DNA of 64,000 nt from Paenibacillus macerans (GCF_900454495.1 NZ_UGSI01000002.1:1275001-1339000), one strand, 5' to 3'; numbered from the stretch's first letter, positions 42,391-51,242 are shown. A program made the numbers and translations. Notes: generated by a model from the sequence alone, not told the origin.

Positions 42391-43054
42391 GCTGGACAAA
42401 ACCATCGATGACCACGCGAGGCTGACCTTTACCGGGATTATCCCGGAAGAGAAAGAGGATCAGTATGTGAAAATGGCGGGCGAACAGACGGATGTGGAGC
42501 TCCAATACACCGATGAGAACGGAAAAGCAAGACTCTGTTTCATGGCAACTCTTAAAGCTGCATATAAGGGGGAGCATATCCAGGGTGTGGAGGTGTCAGG
42601 CGGAAATTATGCTGAAATTAACCTGAACTATGCCCGGTTAGAACAGGTTAATTTCAGCCATTGTATCGTCCAAAACAGCTATTTGATCGGAACACGGTTC
42701 CAGCAATGCGATTGTCGAGGGTCCGATTTTCGCGGCTCCGTGATGATGGATGCGGATTTTCGTGATTGTGACCTGGAAGAAGCGTGGTTTGATCAAGTAT
42801 ACGCGGTTCGGGATTTAATGAATGAGGCCCGCGGCGTGATTTTCGGCGTTCACGGCGTATGTTTTCAGCGAGCTAATCTGACAAACGCCAGCTTTCGCGA
42901 TGCCCAAGTGGCTGGGGACTTCACCTATGCTGAACTGGACGGCGTTGATTTTACCGGAGCGGACCTGACAGGCAGCCGTATGCTGCGGCGTGATGCTGAG
43001 CGGACAGCTTTAAGTGAAGAGCAGCGCAGCAGCATTTGCTGGGTAGAGGAATAG
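42391..43054 (+). pseudogene. VgrG/pentapeptide chimera left by deletion (module B start)
   Basis: Bases 42391-42560 are a near-copy of 33447-33617 from the VgrG-like gene (DDHARLTFTGIIPEEKEDQY ... VELQYTDENGK), with a stop codon just before them. Near 42560 the sequence switches to the pentapeptide-repeat protein, matching 35630-36108 of module A. The switch keeps a single open frame from GTG 42467 to the stop at 43054, so a 195-residue protein could still be made: about 35 VgrG-derived residues, then the complete repeat region. The helical N-terminus of the pentapeptide protein is lost. Whether it works is unknown. Confidence 0.8.
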
Positions 43055-43080
43055 GCGATTATTTGAGAGGTGGGGAAACG

Positions 43081-43596
43081 GTGGAGTATTATGTCGTCAG
43101 TCATGATTCGCGCCTGGATGCGATGGGCGGGAATATTTTGTTCCCGGAGCGGGTATTAAGCGGGTTTGCGGCAGCTGAGGATTATGAGATGGCGTTTGTC
43201 CGGAAAGGGAGAAAACTGGAATACCGGAGTGTCATTGAGCTGCCGGTGTTTCTCGTTTCCGCGCAGGTACGCGAAATTTTGAGTCAATATGAACCTAACC
43301 TAGCCTACAAAACCCTCGTGGTCACGGACCAGACAACCTATACCCAAGTGTATTTTTGCTTGATCGATGTCCCCAAGGTGGATTGTATCTCACAAACGCA
43401 CTCGGTAATCGAGCGGGGAATGGTCAGAGAGGCCGTTTTGGAGGAGGAGAAAATAAGCGGACTTCGTATGTTTTGGGCAGCAGGATTGCCGTTCCCGGGT
43501 CTAATTGTGCGTCTGGATGTGGCGGAAGCTTTGTTAAGACATAACTTGTATGGACTAAACCTACGAAGAATATGTTCGAAAGCAGGTGAAGCGTAA
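43081..43596 (+). CDS. Small conserved module protein (module B)
   Basis: 171 residues: VEYYVVSHDSRLDAMGGNILFPERVLSGF and a C-terminus LIVRLDVAEALLRHNLYGLNLRRI, a clear paralog of the protein at 36112. I chose the GTG at 43081, since GAGAGGTGGGG lies upstream and since it aligns with the paralog start; the open frame begins earlier inside the chimera. It overlaps the following DUF4280 gene by one base. No known function. Confidence 0.7.
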   Translation: MEYYVVSHDSRLDAMGGNILFPERVLSGFAAAEDYEMAFVRKGRKLEYRSVIELPVFLVSAQVREILSQYEPNLAYKTLVVTDQTTYTQVYFCLIDVPKVDCISQTHSVIERGMVREAVLEEEKISGLRMFWAAGLPFPGLIVRLDVAEALLRHNLYGLNLRRICSKAGEA

Positions 43597-44240
43597 TGAG
43601 CGGTACTTATAATCAGGCTAAATTAATTATGTTAAGTAAAGCAAGGATTAACGAGTTGAACACAGCGTGGAGAGATACGGAAACCTATATCACAAGCGGG
43701 GCATATATGCAATGTTCTTGCGGGACACACGAAGAGGTACTTAATAGAGTCACTAATAATGGAGTATACATTAATAAAAATCCAATGATGACTGTCAGGG
43801 ATTGTAAGGTATCTACATCGAGAATCAAAGAGGGGGACAAGGCATTAGAGGAACTTGAAGGAAATATTGACGGGAACTTGTATTCTTTTGGTTACTGTCG
43901 AAGTGACCGTCATCCTGCATTTATAAAAGGAGAACAAACCGCTCCCGGCGCATATAGAGGCGAAGTAGATTATGATGTTGATTCCAGGACTAATATACCA
44001 GGAAAATTTATTTATCCATGCATCCCGGAATTTGCCACAAGTCTATCTGGTCCTACTGCCGATAGCAGCATGTGTATACAACCGGAGTGGCAGAATGGCA
44101 GCAAAACCGTATCGATCGATGGTGTACCTGTCTTAACGAGCAAATCTTGCCTGACTTGTGTAAAAGGCGGGCAGATCACCTTTTTAACGAATGGAATGGA
44201 CATGCCTCCTTTGGAATTTGTCAAGCATTACGTGAAGTGA
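43596..44240 (+). CDS. DUF4280 PAAR-like tip protein (module B)
   Basis: 214 residues, related to the protein at 36618: AYMQCSCGTHEEVLNRVTNNGVYINKNPMMTVRDC, YSFGYCRS, FIYPCIPEF and VPVLTSKSCLTCVKGGQITFLTNGMD. The first Cys pair is CSCGTH here against CTMGTH in module A. Fewer GC bases than its module A relative. Translationally coupled to the gene before it and 18 bases from the toxin gene after it. Confidence 0.87.
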   Translation: MSGTYNQAKLIMLSKARINELNTAWRDTETYITSGAYMQCSCGTHEEVLNRVTNNGVYINKNPMMTVRDCKVSTSRIKEGDKALEELEGNIDGNLYSFGYCRSDRHPAFIKGEQTAPGAYRGEVDYDVDSRTNIPGKFIYPCIPEFATSLSGPTADSSMCIQPEWQNGSKTVSIDGVPVLTSKSCLTCVKGGQITFLTNGMDMPPLEFVKHYVK

Positions 44241-44258
44241 TGAAGGAAGGTGAAGGGG

Positions 44259-47200
44259 ATGGAGGAATGGTTTGAGGGGGACGGCTTTCGCTTAAAGTGG
44301 CCGTATCCGATTCAAGCGGTTCGCAGCTTGCGAGTGGAGCAGAAGTTTAATGAGCATACCCGGTGTACTTTAACCGTTGCGATGACGGATGAACAAGCCG
44401 AGCGGTGCATGATCGAAGCGGGATTTGAAGATAGCCTGCTCATTTGCAAACCCGGAAACCCACAGGATGAACATTGGTTTGCCGGGGGGATCTCGAACCT
44501 GGAGATGACGATGGAGGACGGAATTCCGAGTGTCACCGTAGAGGCGCTCTCCCGATCTTACGAGATGGATGTGCGGCGGAAGAGCCGTTCGTATCAAAAC
44601 AAACAAACCACATACACCCAAGTGATTAAGGGACTAACTGAAGGCTACCGGAAAGGGGATGCGCAGAACGAAGCGACGGAACCGGGGGCTGTGCTTGGCG
44701 AACTGGTTGTGCAGTACCAGGAAACAGACTGGCAGTTTATGAAGCGGCTCGCTTCCCGCCTGGGGACGGTGATTTTACCGGATACGACGATGGATGCGGC
44801 GCGGATTTATTTTGGCGTACCGGATTTTTCCTGGGGGAAGGATCTTAAAGCAACGCAGTACTCGATGGAGCAAAACCAGGAAAGCTACTTGAGGTATCGG
44901 GAACAAGCCGCGGAAAATGGGGCCAAAATTCCGTCTGAAGCAGACTGGATCAGTTACCGGGCAAGGTCGAACCAATACTTCAGAGTTGGGGAGAATGTCG
45001 GGTTCAAGCGTCAGATCTGGGTGATCGCCGGATCGGTCATTACCTACGATAAAGGAACCATTCAATATGAATACGTGCTGGTCAAGCGGCAAGCGCTTCG
45101 CCGCAAGTCCCGCTTAAACAAGGCGATCCAAGGCGTAGCGTTGGAAGGCCGCGTGTTGAAACGGGCTAACAACATGGTAAAGGTTCATCTGGACATCGAT
45201 AAGGAGCACGACGAATCGGGGAACTGGTGGTTCCCGTATTCGCCGGAAGGGAATAACATCTTTCATTGCCTGCCGGATGAAGGGGCGAGGATTAAGGTTT
45301 ATTTCCCAAGCGGCATTGAGAAACAAGCGATAGCCATTAACTCGGTTCGTGGCGGCAGCGAGGAAATGAAGACGCGAACGGTTTTCCAGAAACCGACGAC
45401 CAAAGTCTTTCATATGCCCGGGGATGCCAAGATGGAACTGGGCGATGACGGGGTGCTGTTTGAGAAAAATACGGTAAGCCTCAAATTAGATGGTGAAAAT
45501 ATTCGTTTATCTGCGGAAGAGAACATTGTGCTGATCGCGGTCAATACCGTTGAGCTGACCAAGACGGAATCGGCGTCCAAATTGGAATCGATTCGGATGA
45601 AGGCCAAGAGTGTCATTACGCACATGACGAATAAGGAGCAATTCGTTGAAATCGCGGGCAACCGGGTGCTCATTCAAAACAAAAAGGTGAACTTCGAGAA
45701 GGTTGACATGAACATCTTGGACATGCTGACGGATGAAGAAATCGAGGAGACTTATATTGAATATTTGTTAGAGAATGGGGCTATGCTCGAAGCCTACGGA
45801 GAAGCATTAACGAATAACGAAATCGTATATGATGATTATGATGCCTATAAGAATTTTGGTAAGGAAACTAAAAAAGTAGACTTGTCGCGAGAAACTGTAA
45901 GAAAGAAATTAACTGAAAAGATACAAAGCGATCCCGATTCAAAGAACACCGTGCGTAATGCCCTGAAAGGTCTAAAGGAAGCCGAGGCCCAGTCATATTA
46001 TCTAAAAACAAATCGCCCGCCGGCAACAGACGGCAAAGGGGAAGAGAGAACAAATGATGAGATAAAGCAGGCTCACCAGGAATACGAGGCTGCCTATAAA
46101 AACTACAACATGATGAAGCGGGTTCAATATGATCTGAAAAAAGAAGCAGAAGGGCCGCCATCCTTTATGCTGGCGGAGAAAGCTCCGCCAAAGCAACAAT
46201 TTCCGGGAATATTGGATGTTACCAAGGTGGTCGAGGAGGAACAATCACCAGAATATGAAGCGCTGAAGGACGAAATGCGCAAAAAAATGAACGGGGAGAC
46301 AGCAGAAAAATTGACCCCGCTCGCCCAAGCAATGAATGCGCTAGGCCAAGGCTTGGAAAATAGCGATTTCTGGCTGGAGAACGTCATTCCCAAGAAACCG
46401 GATTATTTCAGCAAAAGGGATGAAACGGTTACCTACCTCTCGCGACTGAACTTTCTAAATACGGTTACTGTTCCCCAGAAACAAGCCGCAGCGCTCGGCA
46501 TATTATTCGGTGTTGTCGCCATCGTGTTGGCGCTCCCAACGATGGGGAGTTCCTTGTATATAGCAGCCATTGGAGCCGCAGAAATCGCAGTGGGTGCCAT
46601 GCAGATTAAAATAAGTTCAGATAAACTACGTGATCTGAACGCAGGGAACAACTATAGCAGTCCGAAAGTATTCGGGCTGGATCAGGAAGCAGTGAATACG
46701 GCAGATATCGTGGTAAGTTTAGTTGGCGTATCCGTCTTGTTCAAACCCAACTTGAAAGCCGCCGATACATTTAAGGATAGCCAAAGACTAGCGGCCCTTA
46801 AAGAAACCGCAGGTAATAAATACGCAAACTTCAAGAATACAATGAAAGATGCTAATATTAATCTGAATCCGCGGAATTATAATCTGGAATGGGAAAAAGC
46901 ACCAGCGTTGAATACCGGATATGGTTCAGTGGGTAGGGGATTTGGTAGATTCCGTCTTGATCGTGTTGCGGACGAGCCGTTTATTCAGTTTAGTAGTAGC
47001 AGTGGCGGGGGCGGAGCGTTTGATGTAGCAAATATCGACTTAAATAAAATTGGTACTGGAGCGGTTGGTAACTTTCAAAACATTAAAGACTTAAATGACT
47101 TTATAACTAGGATACCTGCTAATGCTAAACAAATTCCTTGGAGGCAAGTGCCTGGAGGGGCTAAAGATGGAGTGAAATTCAGATGGGTTGATGGAACAGG

Positions 47201-47426
47201 AAAGACATGGGATGTTCGTGCACACAGTATTGATCCTACTGCACCGCCTGGAAGCAATGCTGCAAAAGGATGGATTTATAGAGTAGAAGTTAAACAAGTA
47301 AACCCAAAATGGAAGTGGACAATGGACTCAAGCGGGAACTTTCATAAAGAGAATGTACTTAGAGAGAGCAGCCCTTACTATAATGAGTCAATTGCTAATG
47401 AAACACATATCCCGTTTACTCCATAA
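44259..47426 (+). CDS. VgrG-like effector with C-terminal toxin resembling polymorphic toxin type 30 (module B)
   Basis: 1055 residues. The VgrG-like part (residues 1-440) is close to module A (GELVVQYQETDWQFMKRLASRLGTV; VKVHLDIDKEHDESGNWWFPYS). The middle is helical and charged, and a hydrophobic pre-toxin-like part lies near 745-830 (LGILFGVVAIVLALPTMGSSLYIAAIGAAEIAVG). The last 110 residues carry KFRWVDGTGKTWDVRAHSID, DPTAPPGSNAAKGWIYRVE, and resemble polymorphic toxin type 30, a presumed RNase; the match is from memory. The ATG at 44259 is preceded by GAAGGTGAAGGGG. The toxin tip is AT-rich compared with the VgrG part. Confidence 0.75.
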   Translation: MEEWFEGDGFRLKWPYPIQAVRSLRVEQKFNEHTRCTLTVAMTDEQAERCMIEAGFEDSLLICKPGNPQDEHWFAGGISNLEMTMEDGIPSVTVEALSRSYEMDVRRKSRSYQNKQTTYTQVIKGLTEGYRKGDAQNEATEPGAVLGELVVQYQETDWQFMKRLASRLGTVILPDTTMDAARIYFGVPDFSWGKDLKATQYSMEQNQESYLRYREQAAENGAKIPSEADWISYRARSNQYFRVGENVGFKRQIWVIAGSVITYDKGTIQYEYVLVKRQALRRKSRLNKAIQGVALEGRVLKRANNMVKVHLDIDKEHDESGNWWFPYSPEGNNIFHCLPDEGARIKVYFPSGIEKQAIAINSVRGGSEEMKTRTVFQKPTTKVFHMPGDAKMELGDDGVLFEKNTVSLKLDGENIRLSAEENIVLIAVNTVELTKTESASKLESIRMKAKSVITHMTNKEQFVEIAGNRVLIQNKKVNFEKVDMNILDMLTDEEIEETYIEYLLENGAMLEAYGEALTNNEIVYDDYDAYKNFGKETKKVDLSRETVRKKLTEKIQSDPDSKNTVRNALKGLKEAEAQSYYLKTNRPPATDGKGEERTNDEIKQAHQEYEAAYKNYNMMKRVQYDLKKEAEGPPSFMLAEKAPPKQQFPGILDVTKVVEEEQSPEYEALKDEMRKKMNGETAEKLTPLAQAMNALGQGLENSDFWLENVIPKKPDYFSKRDETVTYLSRLNFLNTVTVPQKQAAALGILFGVVAIVLALPTMGSSLYIAAIGAAEIAVGAMQIKISSDKLRDLNAGNNYSSPKVFGLDQEAVNTADIVVSLVGVSVLFKPNLKAADTFKDSQRLAALKETAGNKYANFKNTMKDANINLNPRNYNLEWEKAPALNTGYGSVGRGFGRFRLDRVADEPFIQFSSSSGGGGAFDVANIDLNKIGTGAVGNFQNIKDLNDFITRIPANAKQIPWRQVPGGAKDGVKFRWVDGTGKTWDVRAHSIDPTAPPGSNAAKGWIYRVEVKQVNPKWKWTMDSSGNFHKENVLRESSPYYNESIANETHIPFTP

Positions 47427-47444
47427 ATAAGTGAGGCGGAAAAA

Positions 47445-47885
47445 TTGAACATAGAAGAACTTGAAGCTATACTTTCAGGTAAGGATAATGAAGAAAAAAT
47501 AGAAATTTTAAGCCATCTTTGTGATATTTTCGAATCTTATAACACTGCAATTGATAATTTTGAAGATATAATTTTAACATTGCTTAATTTTGGGATCAAA
47601 GAAGATAATTTAGAATTAAAGGAGGAGATATTTAACACATTACTTACTGCAGCAACTTATAAAAATATTGATGGAATCAACTTTGATTTTTTAGCGGATA
47701 ATCTTGAAAATCTGCCGGATGAATGTCTCCACTCTGCATTAACGACATTAAGCTTCACTTTTAAAAAGAAGTACTTGTCCTATTTGACCAAGTATCTGAA
47801 TCATAAGAATGGAAGTATTAGAGCAGATGCAATAAATGCAATAAATGAAATTGAAGGATATTGGGCAAAAAGACAAGGTAAATAG
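47445..47885 (+). CDS. Probable immunity protein to the module B toxin
   Basis: 146 residues, acidic, with repeated helices (EEKIEILSHLCDIFESYNTA; LEEIFNTLLTAATYKNI-like; YLSYLTKYLNHKNGSIRADAINAINEI) like HEAT-repeat proteins. It starts 18 bases after the toxin stop, with a TTG preceded by GAGGCGGA. Position directly after the toxin marks it as the likely cognate immunity protein. A terminator follows. Confidence 0.7.
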   Translation: MNIEELEAILSGKDNEEKIEILSHLCDIFESYNTAIDNFEDIILTLLNFGIKEDNLELKEEIFNTLLTAATYKNIDGINFDFLADNLENLPDECLHSALTTLSFTFKKKYLSYLTKYLNHKNGSIRADAINAINEIEGYWAKRQGK

Positions 47886-47973
47886 TGCTTTGGTGTTTAC
47901 TTTGTATCAGCAAGAAATACAAAACAACTAACAACCCGAAATGTCAAAAGGCACCAGATACCCTGTAAAACTT

Positions 47974-48019
47974 AAAAAGGCTTATTCCGTCTGAACCAAA
48001 AGAAGGAATTAGCCTTTTT
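47974..48019 (+). terminator. Repeated-type terminator 1
   Basis: AAAAAGGCTTATTCC pairs with GGAATTAGCCTTTTT around a 16-base loop. Two close relatives follow at 48493 and 50373. Confidence 0.85.
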
Positions 48020-48154
48020 ACATAAAGTGGTTTTTAGCGGGAAATTAGATGACTAAGGTTTATTTATAACGCGAACAACAAAGATTGTACAATACAACCT
48101 ATACACCAAAAAAACTACTATACCTTTGGGATACAGAATTAAAGGAGTAGAAAG

Positions 48155-48457
48155 TTGAGCAACGAAACGCCAAAGTACGAAAACTTCAAGTATTTTATAG
48201 AAAGTTATTTTAATTGGAGTATGGATTATGCAGATTTAGATAAGTTGATTGAAGAGTTTAAAAGTCGAGAATTACCTATATATATCAGAGGCCTATCTCA
48301 AGAAATTAATGTAATAAGTGAGCAATGTAATTGGAGTGAAATAAAGGAGTTTATTTACTTAAATGGTAGAAGAGATTTGAGTATAAAAAGAACTCAAGAT
48401 ATGATAGAACTATTGCAAAAAAAATTATTAGAAGAAAACACAAACTATACTTCTTAA
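48155..48457 (+). CDS. Orphan CdiI-type immunity protein
   Basis: 100 residues: NETPKYENFKYFIESYFNWSMDYADLDKLIEEFKSRELPIYI, then ISEQCNWSEIKEFIYL and a final helix. The acidic FIESYFNWSMDY opening fits the CdiI_2 group of contact-dependent inhibition immunity proteins as I recall it. AAAGGAGTAGAAAG precedes the TTG at 48155. No toxin gene directly upstream remains, so it is an orphan able to protect against a toxin from a relative. Ends at a terminator of the repeated type. Confidence 0.68.
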   Translation: MSNETPKYENFKYFIESYFNWSMDYADLDKLIEEFKSRELPIYIRGLSQEINVISEQCNWSEIKEFIYLNGRRDLSIKRTQDMIELLQKKLLEENTNYTS

Positions 48458-48492
48458 CGTAAATTCTTGTTAAATCGTTTAGACTAAATTTC

Positions 48493-48538
48493 AAAGGTTT
48501 ATTCCAACTTGAACTAAGAGGAGGAATGAGCCTTTTTT
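48493..48538 (+). terminator. Repeated-type terminator 2
   Basis: AAAGGTTTATTCC pairs with GGAATGAGCCTTTT; same design as the one at 47974, with a few changes. Confidence 0.8.
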
Positions 48539-48775
48539 CTATGAGAAAAATAAAAAGTGGAGTAGGAAATGGAAATAACTAGTACTAAAAAGGCTAGGTT
48601 TAAAAACTCAAGTACAATTGAAGTATGAGGCAATAGGTGATGAAAGAAGGGTCCAAAGACGTCGTTTTCCATGATGTCGGATTATGGTGGGGCGGAATGC
48701 GTTTTAGGATTTAATCCTGTACTTAAATAAAACCATCTTCATCAAAAGGAGGTTTTTTATGTTAAACTTCAATAG

Positions 48776-48880
48776 TTCTTGCTTCATCCTGCAGCCAAAA
48801 CTATGCAATGGGATGAAATTAGAAGTCAACCAACAGATTATTTTATCAATATAAACGAAGAAAGGGTACAGGATGAATAG
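48776..48880 (+). pseudogene. C-terminal remnant of an unidentified small gene
   Basis: An open stretch reading LLHPAAKTMQWDEIRSQPTD and continuing YFININEERVQDE to a stop at 48878. It lacks a start and any upstream part; the 240 bases before it contain only stop-rich sequence. It resembles the tail of a small immunity-type protein but cannot be named. Confidence 0.35.
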
Positions 48881-49227
48881 AATTAATTGATTCTTTTTAT
48901 ATTGAAGGTGCAATTGAAATTAAGTATTATGAACAGGAAATTATAGGAATTAAATATTGGGACTTGATTGATCAGCTTTGGAGTTACTTTATAAATATGA
49001 TTGAAGAATATAAGATGAGTGGAAAGACAGAAACGTATTTTCCAGATATGCCCGTTAAAATAGAGTTAATAAAATTACAAAAAGGTATGATCAAATTCGT
49101 AGTAGCCGAAAATTCGTTCGTCTTTTCAGAGAGAGATTTTCTTTCAGAGACATTAAATAATGCCGCTCTATTTTTTGAGAGAATGCAAAGTTTAATTGAT
49201 GATGTGGACTATACACATGATTTATAA
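48877..49227 (+). pseudogene. Immunity-like gene without a proper start
   Basis: Open from 48877 with ELIDSFYIEGAIEIKYYEQEI, then DLIDQLWSYFINMIEEYKMSG and an acidic end DDVDYTHDL. The frame has no ATG or GTG; the only usable start is TTG at 48964, which leaves 87 residues. The upstream residues look like real coding sequence, so the gene has probably lost its 5' end. Size and acidic charge suggest an immunity protein; no partner toxin is visible. Confidence 0.5.
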
Positions 49228-49281
49228 GAGTATCTGAATTGAAAAAAAACACTATAAACCGATTTGAATATGAAGTTTTTT

Positions 49282-49432
49282 GAGATCAGATAATAAAAGG
49301 TCAATCATATTACACCATTGATTACCCCTTTTTATTATCTAAGAGTCTAAATTGTACAGAAACAATATTGGTCCTAATTGAAATTTCCGACCCCTTTAAT
49401 GATTACATAGTTGTTAATGATAGAGAAGGGCC
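49282..49432 (+). repeat. Second copy of the toxin-remnant boundary sequence
   Basis: Matches 41367-41501 over a terminator stem (GATAATAAAAGG ... CCTTTTATTATC), TCTAAATTGTACAGAAA and the first codons of the toxin remnant. The two copies are 7.9 kb apart in the same direction. Confidence 0.75.
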
Positions 49433-49773
49433 AGAGGTTCCTGAGAGGACGGGAGAATTTACTCATACATTTAAAATTAAACCAAATTTAGAAAAAATCG
49501 TAAATGAAAAAAACTTGAAGAGCCATTTCCTAGATCATAAAATTATCTTGGAAAAGTTTTTTGGAAAAATATCCAAAATGGTCACAAACACAAGGTACAG
49601 AGTTTTTGGAAGATATCAAAAAAATAATAGATGATGGATCTGTTAAGTACGAAGGCTTAGGAACATTAAATAAAACTATGACTGATCCATCCCATATTTA
49701 TAGAGGAAACGGAATGACGGTTGTCATAAAACAAAATGGGGAATTTCATACTTTATTTGAATCTGGTACTTGA
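49368..49773 (+). pseudogene. Frameshifted C-terminal toxin remnant
   Basis: Two frames join naturally near 49560-49575, in the A/T-rich run GAAAAGTTTTTTGGAAAAATATCC: the first ends ... SHFLDHKIILEK, the second continues FLEKYPKWSQTQGTEFLED and ends SHIYRGNGMTVVIKQNGEF, then HTLFESGT. The joined 134 or so residues look like the end of a polymorphic toxin, perhaps with a BECR-type RNase fold (weakly held). There is no VgrG part and no start signal, so it is an orphan tip. A frameshifted immunity-like gene follows. Confidence 0.6.
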
Positions 49774-49818
49774 ATGGATACAAAGATTCTAATAGTAGAC
49801 TAAACAGGAGTTTAAGTT

Positions 49819-50341
49819 ATGATAACTCTATTAAAAAAGATAATACAGGAAAATTAATTACATTGAAGATTTCTATCTTTCTGGTTTTTTTGCAGATGAT
49901 GAAGAGCCTAAAATATTATATCCAAATTTATCATATGTCTACATTAAATTTGAGTCTGAGTATATTGAACTAGAACATGATAAACATGATTACAAAATAC
50001 ATGTTAGGGTTGTAAAAAAATTCAAACCTAACTATGAGGATGAAGGTTACCCAAATTGTATTTCTTCAATCACAAATCAAGTTCTAGTTTCGTCGGAGAA
50101 ACAAAATAGAATAAACAAAATGATATTTTATGGATTGGAGGATATTGGTGATAGCTTGGTTTGTGATGCGCTTGAATTAGTCGTTGAAGGACAGACTATT
50201 TTCTTTGATCCTGAATTTCTTCGTGATATTACAATTGGTGGTGAGAGCCAAAAACAATGTTGGAAAGAAAATTTTGAAGAGTTTATCTTGCCTCATGTTG
50301 GAAACTTTCCAAAGAAAACATGTATTGAATTTGATTATTAA
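49819..50341 (+). pseudogene. Frameshifted immunity gene
   Basis: ATG 49819 follows CAGGAGTTTAAGTT and begins MITLLKKIIQEN, then a stop. In another frame the protein continues NYIEDFYLSGFFADDEEPKI to a natural end FPKKTCIEFDY at 50341. Taking away four bases (TAAT) at about 49856 would join them as QENYIED, so a short duplication is a likely cause. The restored product is about 173 residues and acidic. It lies directly behind the toxin remnant and is followed by a terminator, as expected for the cognate immunity gene. Confidence 0.65.
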
Positions 50342-50372
50342 AGGCATTGCTGGTTGTTGGTATATAAAATTC

Positions 50373-50412
50373 GGCTTATTCCAATTTAAACTAATAGGAA
50401 TAAGCCTTTTTA
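50373..50412 (+). terminator. Repeated-type terminator 3
   Basis: GGCTTATTCC at 50373-50382 pairs exactly with GGAATAAGCC at 50397-50406, then TTTT. Third copy of the hairpin found after each immunity gene here. Confidence 0.87.
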
Positions 50413-50544
50413 CTATACCTAAGTATGTTCGACTTAACCGTAACCTAATAATATAGGAGTTCCTTTTGGAAATTTTGCTGGTTTAAAATTGGCTGTCGCT
50501 CCTGTTACCTGTCCTAAATAACGTTAGCCTACAGCTATATTTAT

Positions 50545-50751
50545 TTAGTTGTCTTCCATTACAAGAAGTTCATGCAAGCTGATGTTGAGTGTTTTGCAAA
50601 TCTGTTCCAGAGTATCGAAATAGGCGGCATTGACTTTATCGGAGCAGAGATGACTAACCGTACTTGGTCGGATATTCATTCTGCGGGCGAGTTCTCGCTG
50701 ACTCATTCCCCGTTCTTCTAGGATTTCTTTTAAACGAAGCCGGATTGGCAT
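50545..50751 (-). CDS. XRE-family regulator 2
   Basis: 68 residues: MPIRLRLKEILEERGMSQRE, recognition region NIRPSTVSHLCSD, end LNISLHELLVMEDN. GGGGGAAATTAATCA precedes the ATG. It has the same length and layout as the regulator at 41598, but only about half of the residues agree, and the difference includes the DNA-reading helix. Divergent from the DUF6809 gene at 50955. Confidence 0.85.
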   Translation of the reverse strand: MPIRLRLKEILEERGMSQRELARRMNIRPSTVSHLCSDKVNAAYFDTLEQICKTLNISLHELLVMEDN

Positions 50752-50823
50752 TGATTAATTTCCCCCATAACGTTTTTTCGTTTCAGCTATTAATACTTTC
50801 TTCATGATATCATGAAAATTCTC

Positions 50824-50879
50824 TTAAATGTAACGGTGTACCGTGATACAATAAAAATATGATACGGAATGCCGTTACA
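50824..50879 (+). promoter_or_regulatory. Promoter with palindromic operators, cassette 2
   Basis: A weak TTAAAT (50824-50829) and TACAAT (50847-50852) are 17 bases apart, and the spacer GTAACGGTGTACCGTGA contains the palindrome ACGGTGTACCGT. An inverted partner, GATACGGAATGCCGTTACA, covers 50861-50879. Same architecture as cassette 1 with a changed core. Confidence 0.65.
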
Positions 50880-50954
50880 CTACATAATAAATCAACTACT
50901 TACAACGTGATTCTCTCCTTCAAGTACCAAAATACCCCTGAAAGGAAGATGGAA

Positions 50955-51242
50955 ATGAAAAGCATGCTGGAAGCATTATATTGTGGTGAATTTCGCCCGG
51001 AAGAGAAGATCGTCCCGAGAGATTCCGAGTTCCGTAGAATAAGAAGAGAGATATCCGAAGCCAAAGGAATGTGGAAAGGGAAACTGTCTACCGATGATTT
51101 CAACCAGCTTGAAACGCTGCTCGATTTGCACAGACAGACCGAGTCGATGCAGGCTACATCTACTTTCATAAATGGGTTTCAACTTGGGGCGTTAATGATG
51201 ATGGAAGTGTACGCAGCTAAGGAAGAGCTTCTTTATGGGTGA
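50955..51242 (+). CDS. DUF6809-like helical protein 2
   Basis: 95 residues, differing from the protein at 42001 at only about ten positions (for example H to R in GEFRPEEKIV). The start is ATG 50955, after GAAAGGAAGATGG. Near identity of this gene beside a clearly diverged XRE partner suggests recent exchange or duplication of this part alone. Confidence 0.8.
   Translation: MKSMLEALYCGEFRPEEKIVPRDSEFRRIRREISEAKGMWKGKLSTDDFNQLETLLDLHRQTESMQATSTFINGFQLGALMMMEVYAAKEELLYG

Noticed and set aside
48704..48913. 69-residue minus-strand frame
   Set aside because: AT-rich Phe/Ile/Leu/Lys sequence with no ribosome-binding site, opposite better plus-strand remnants.
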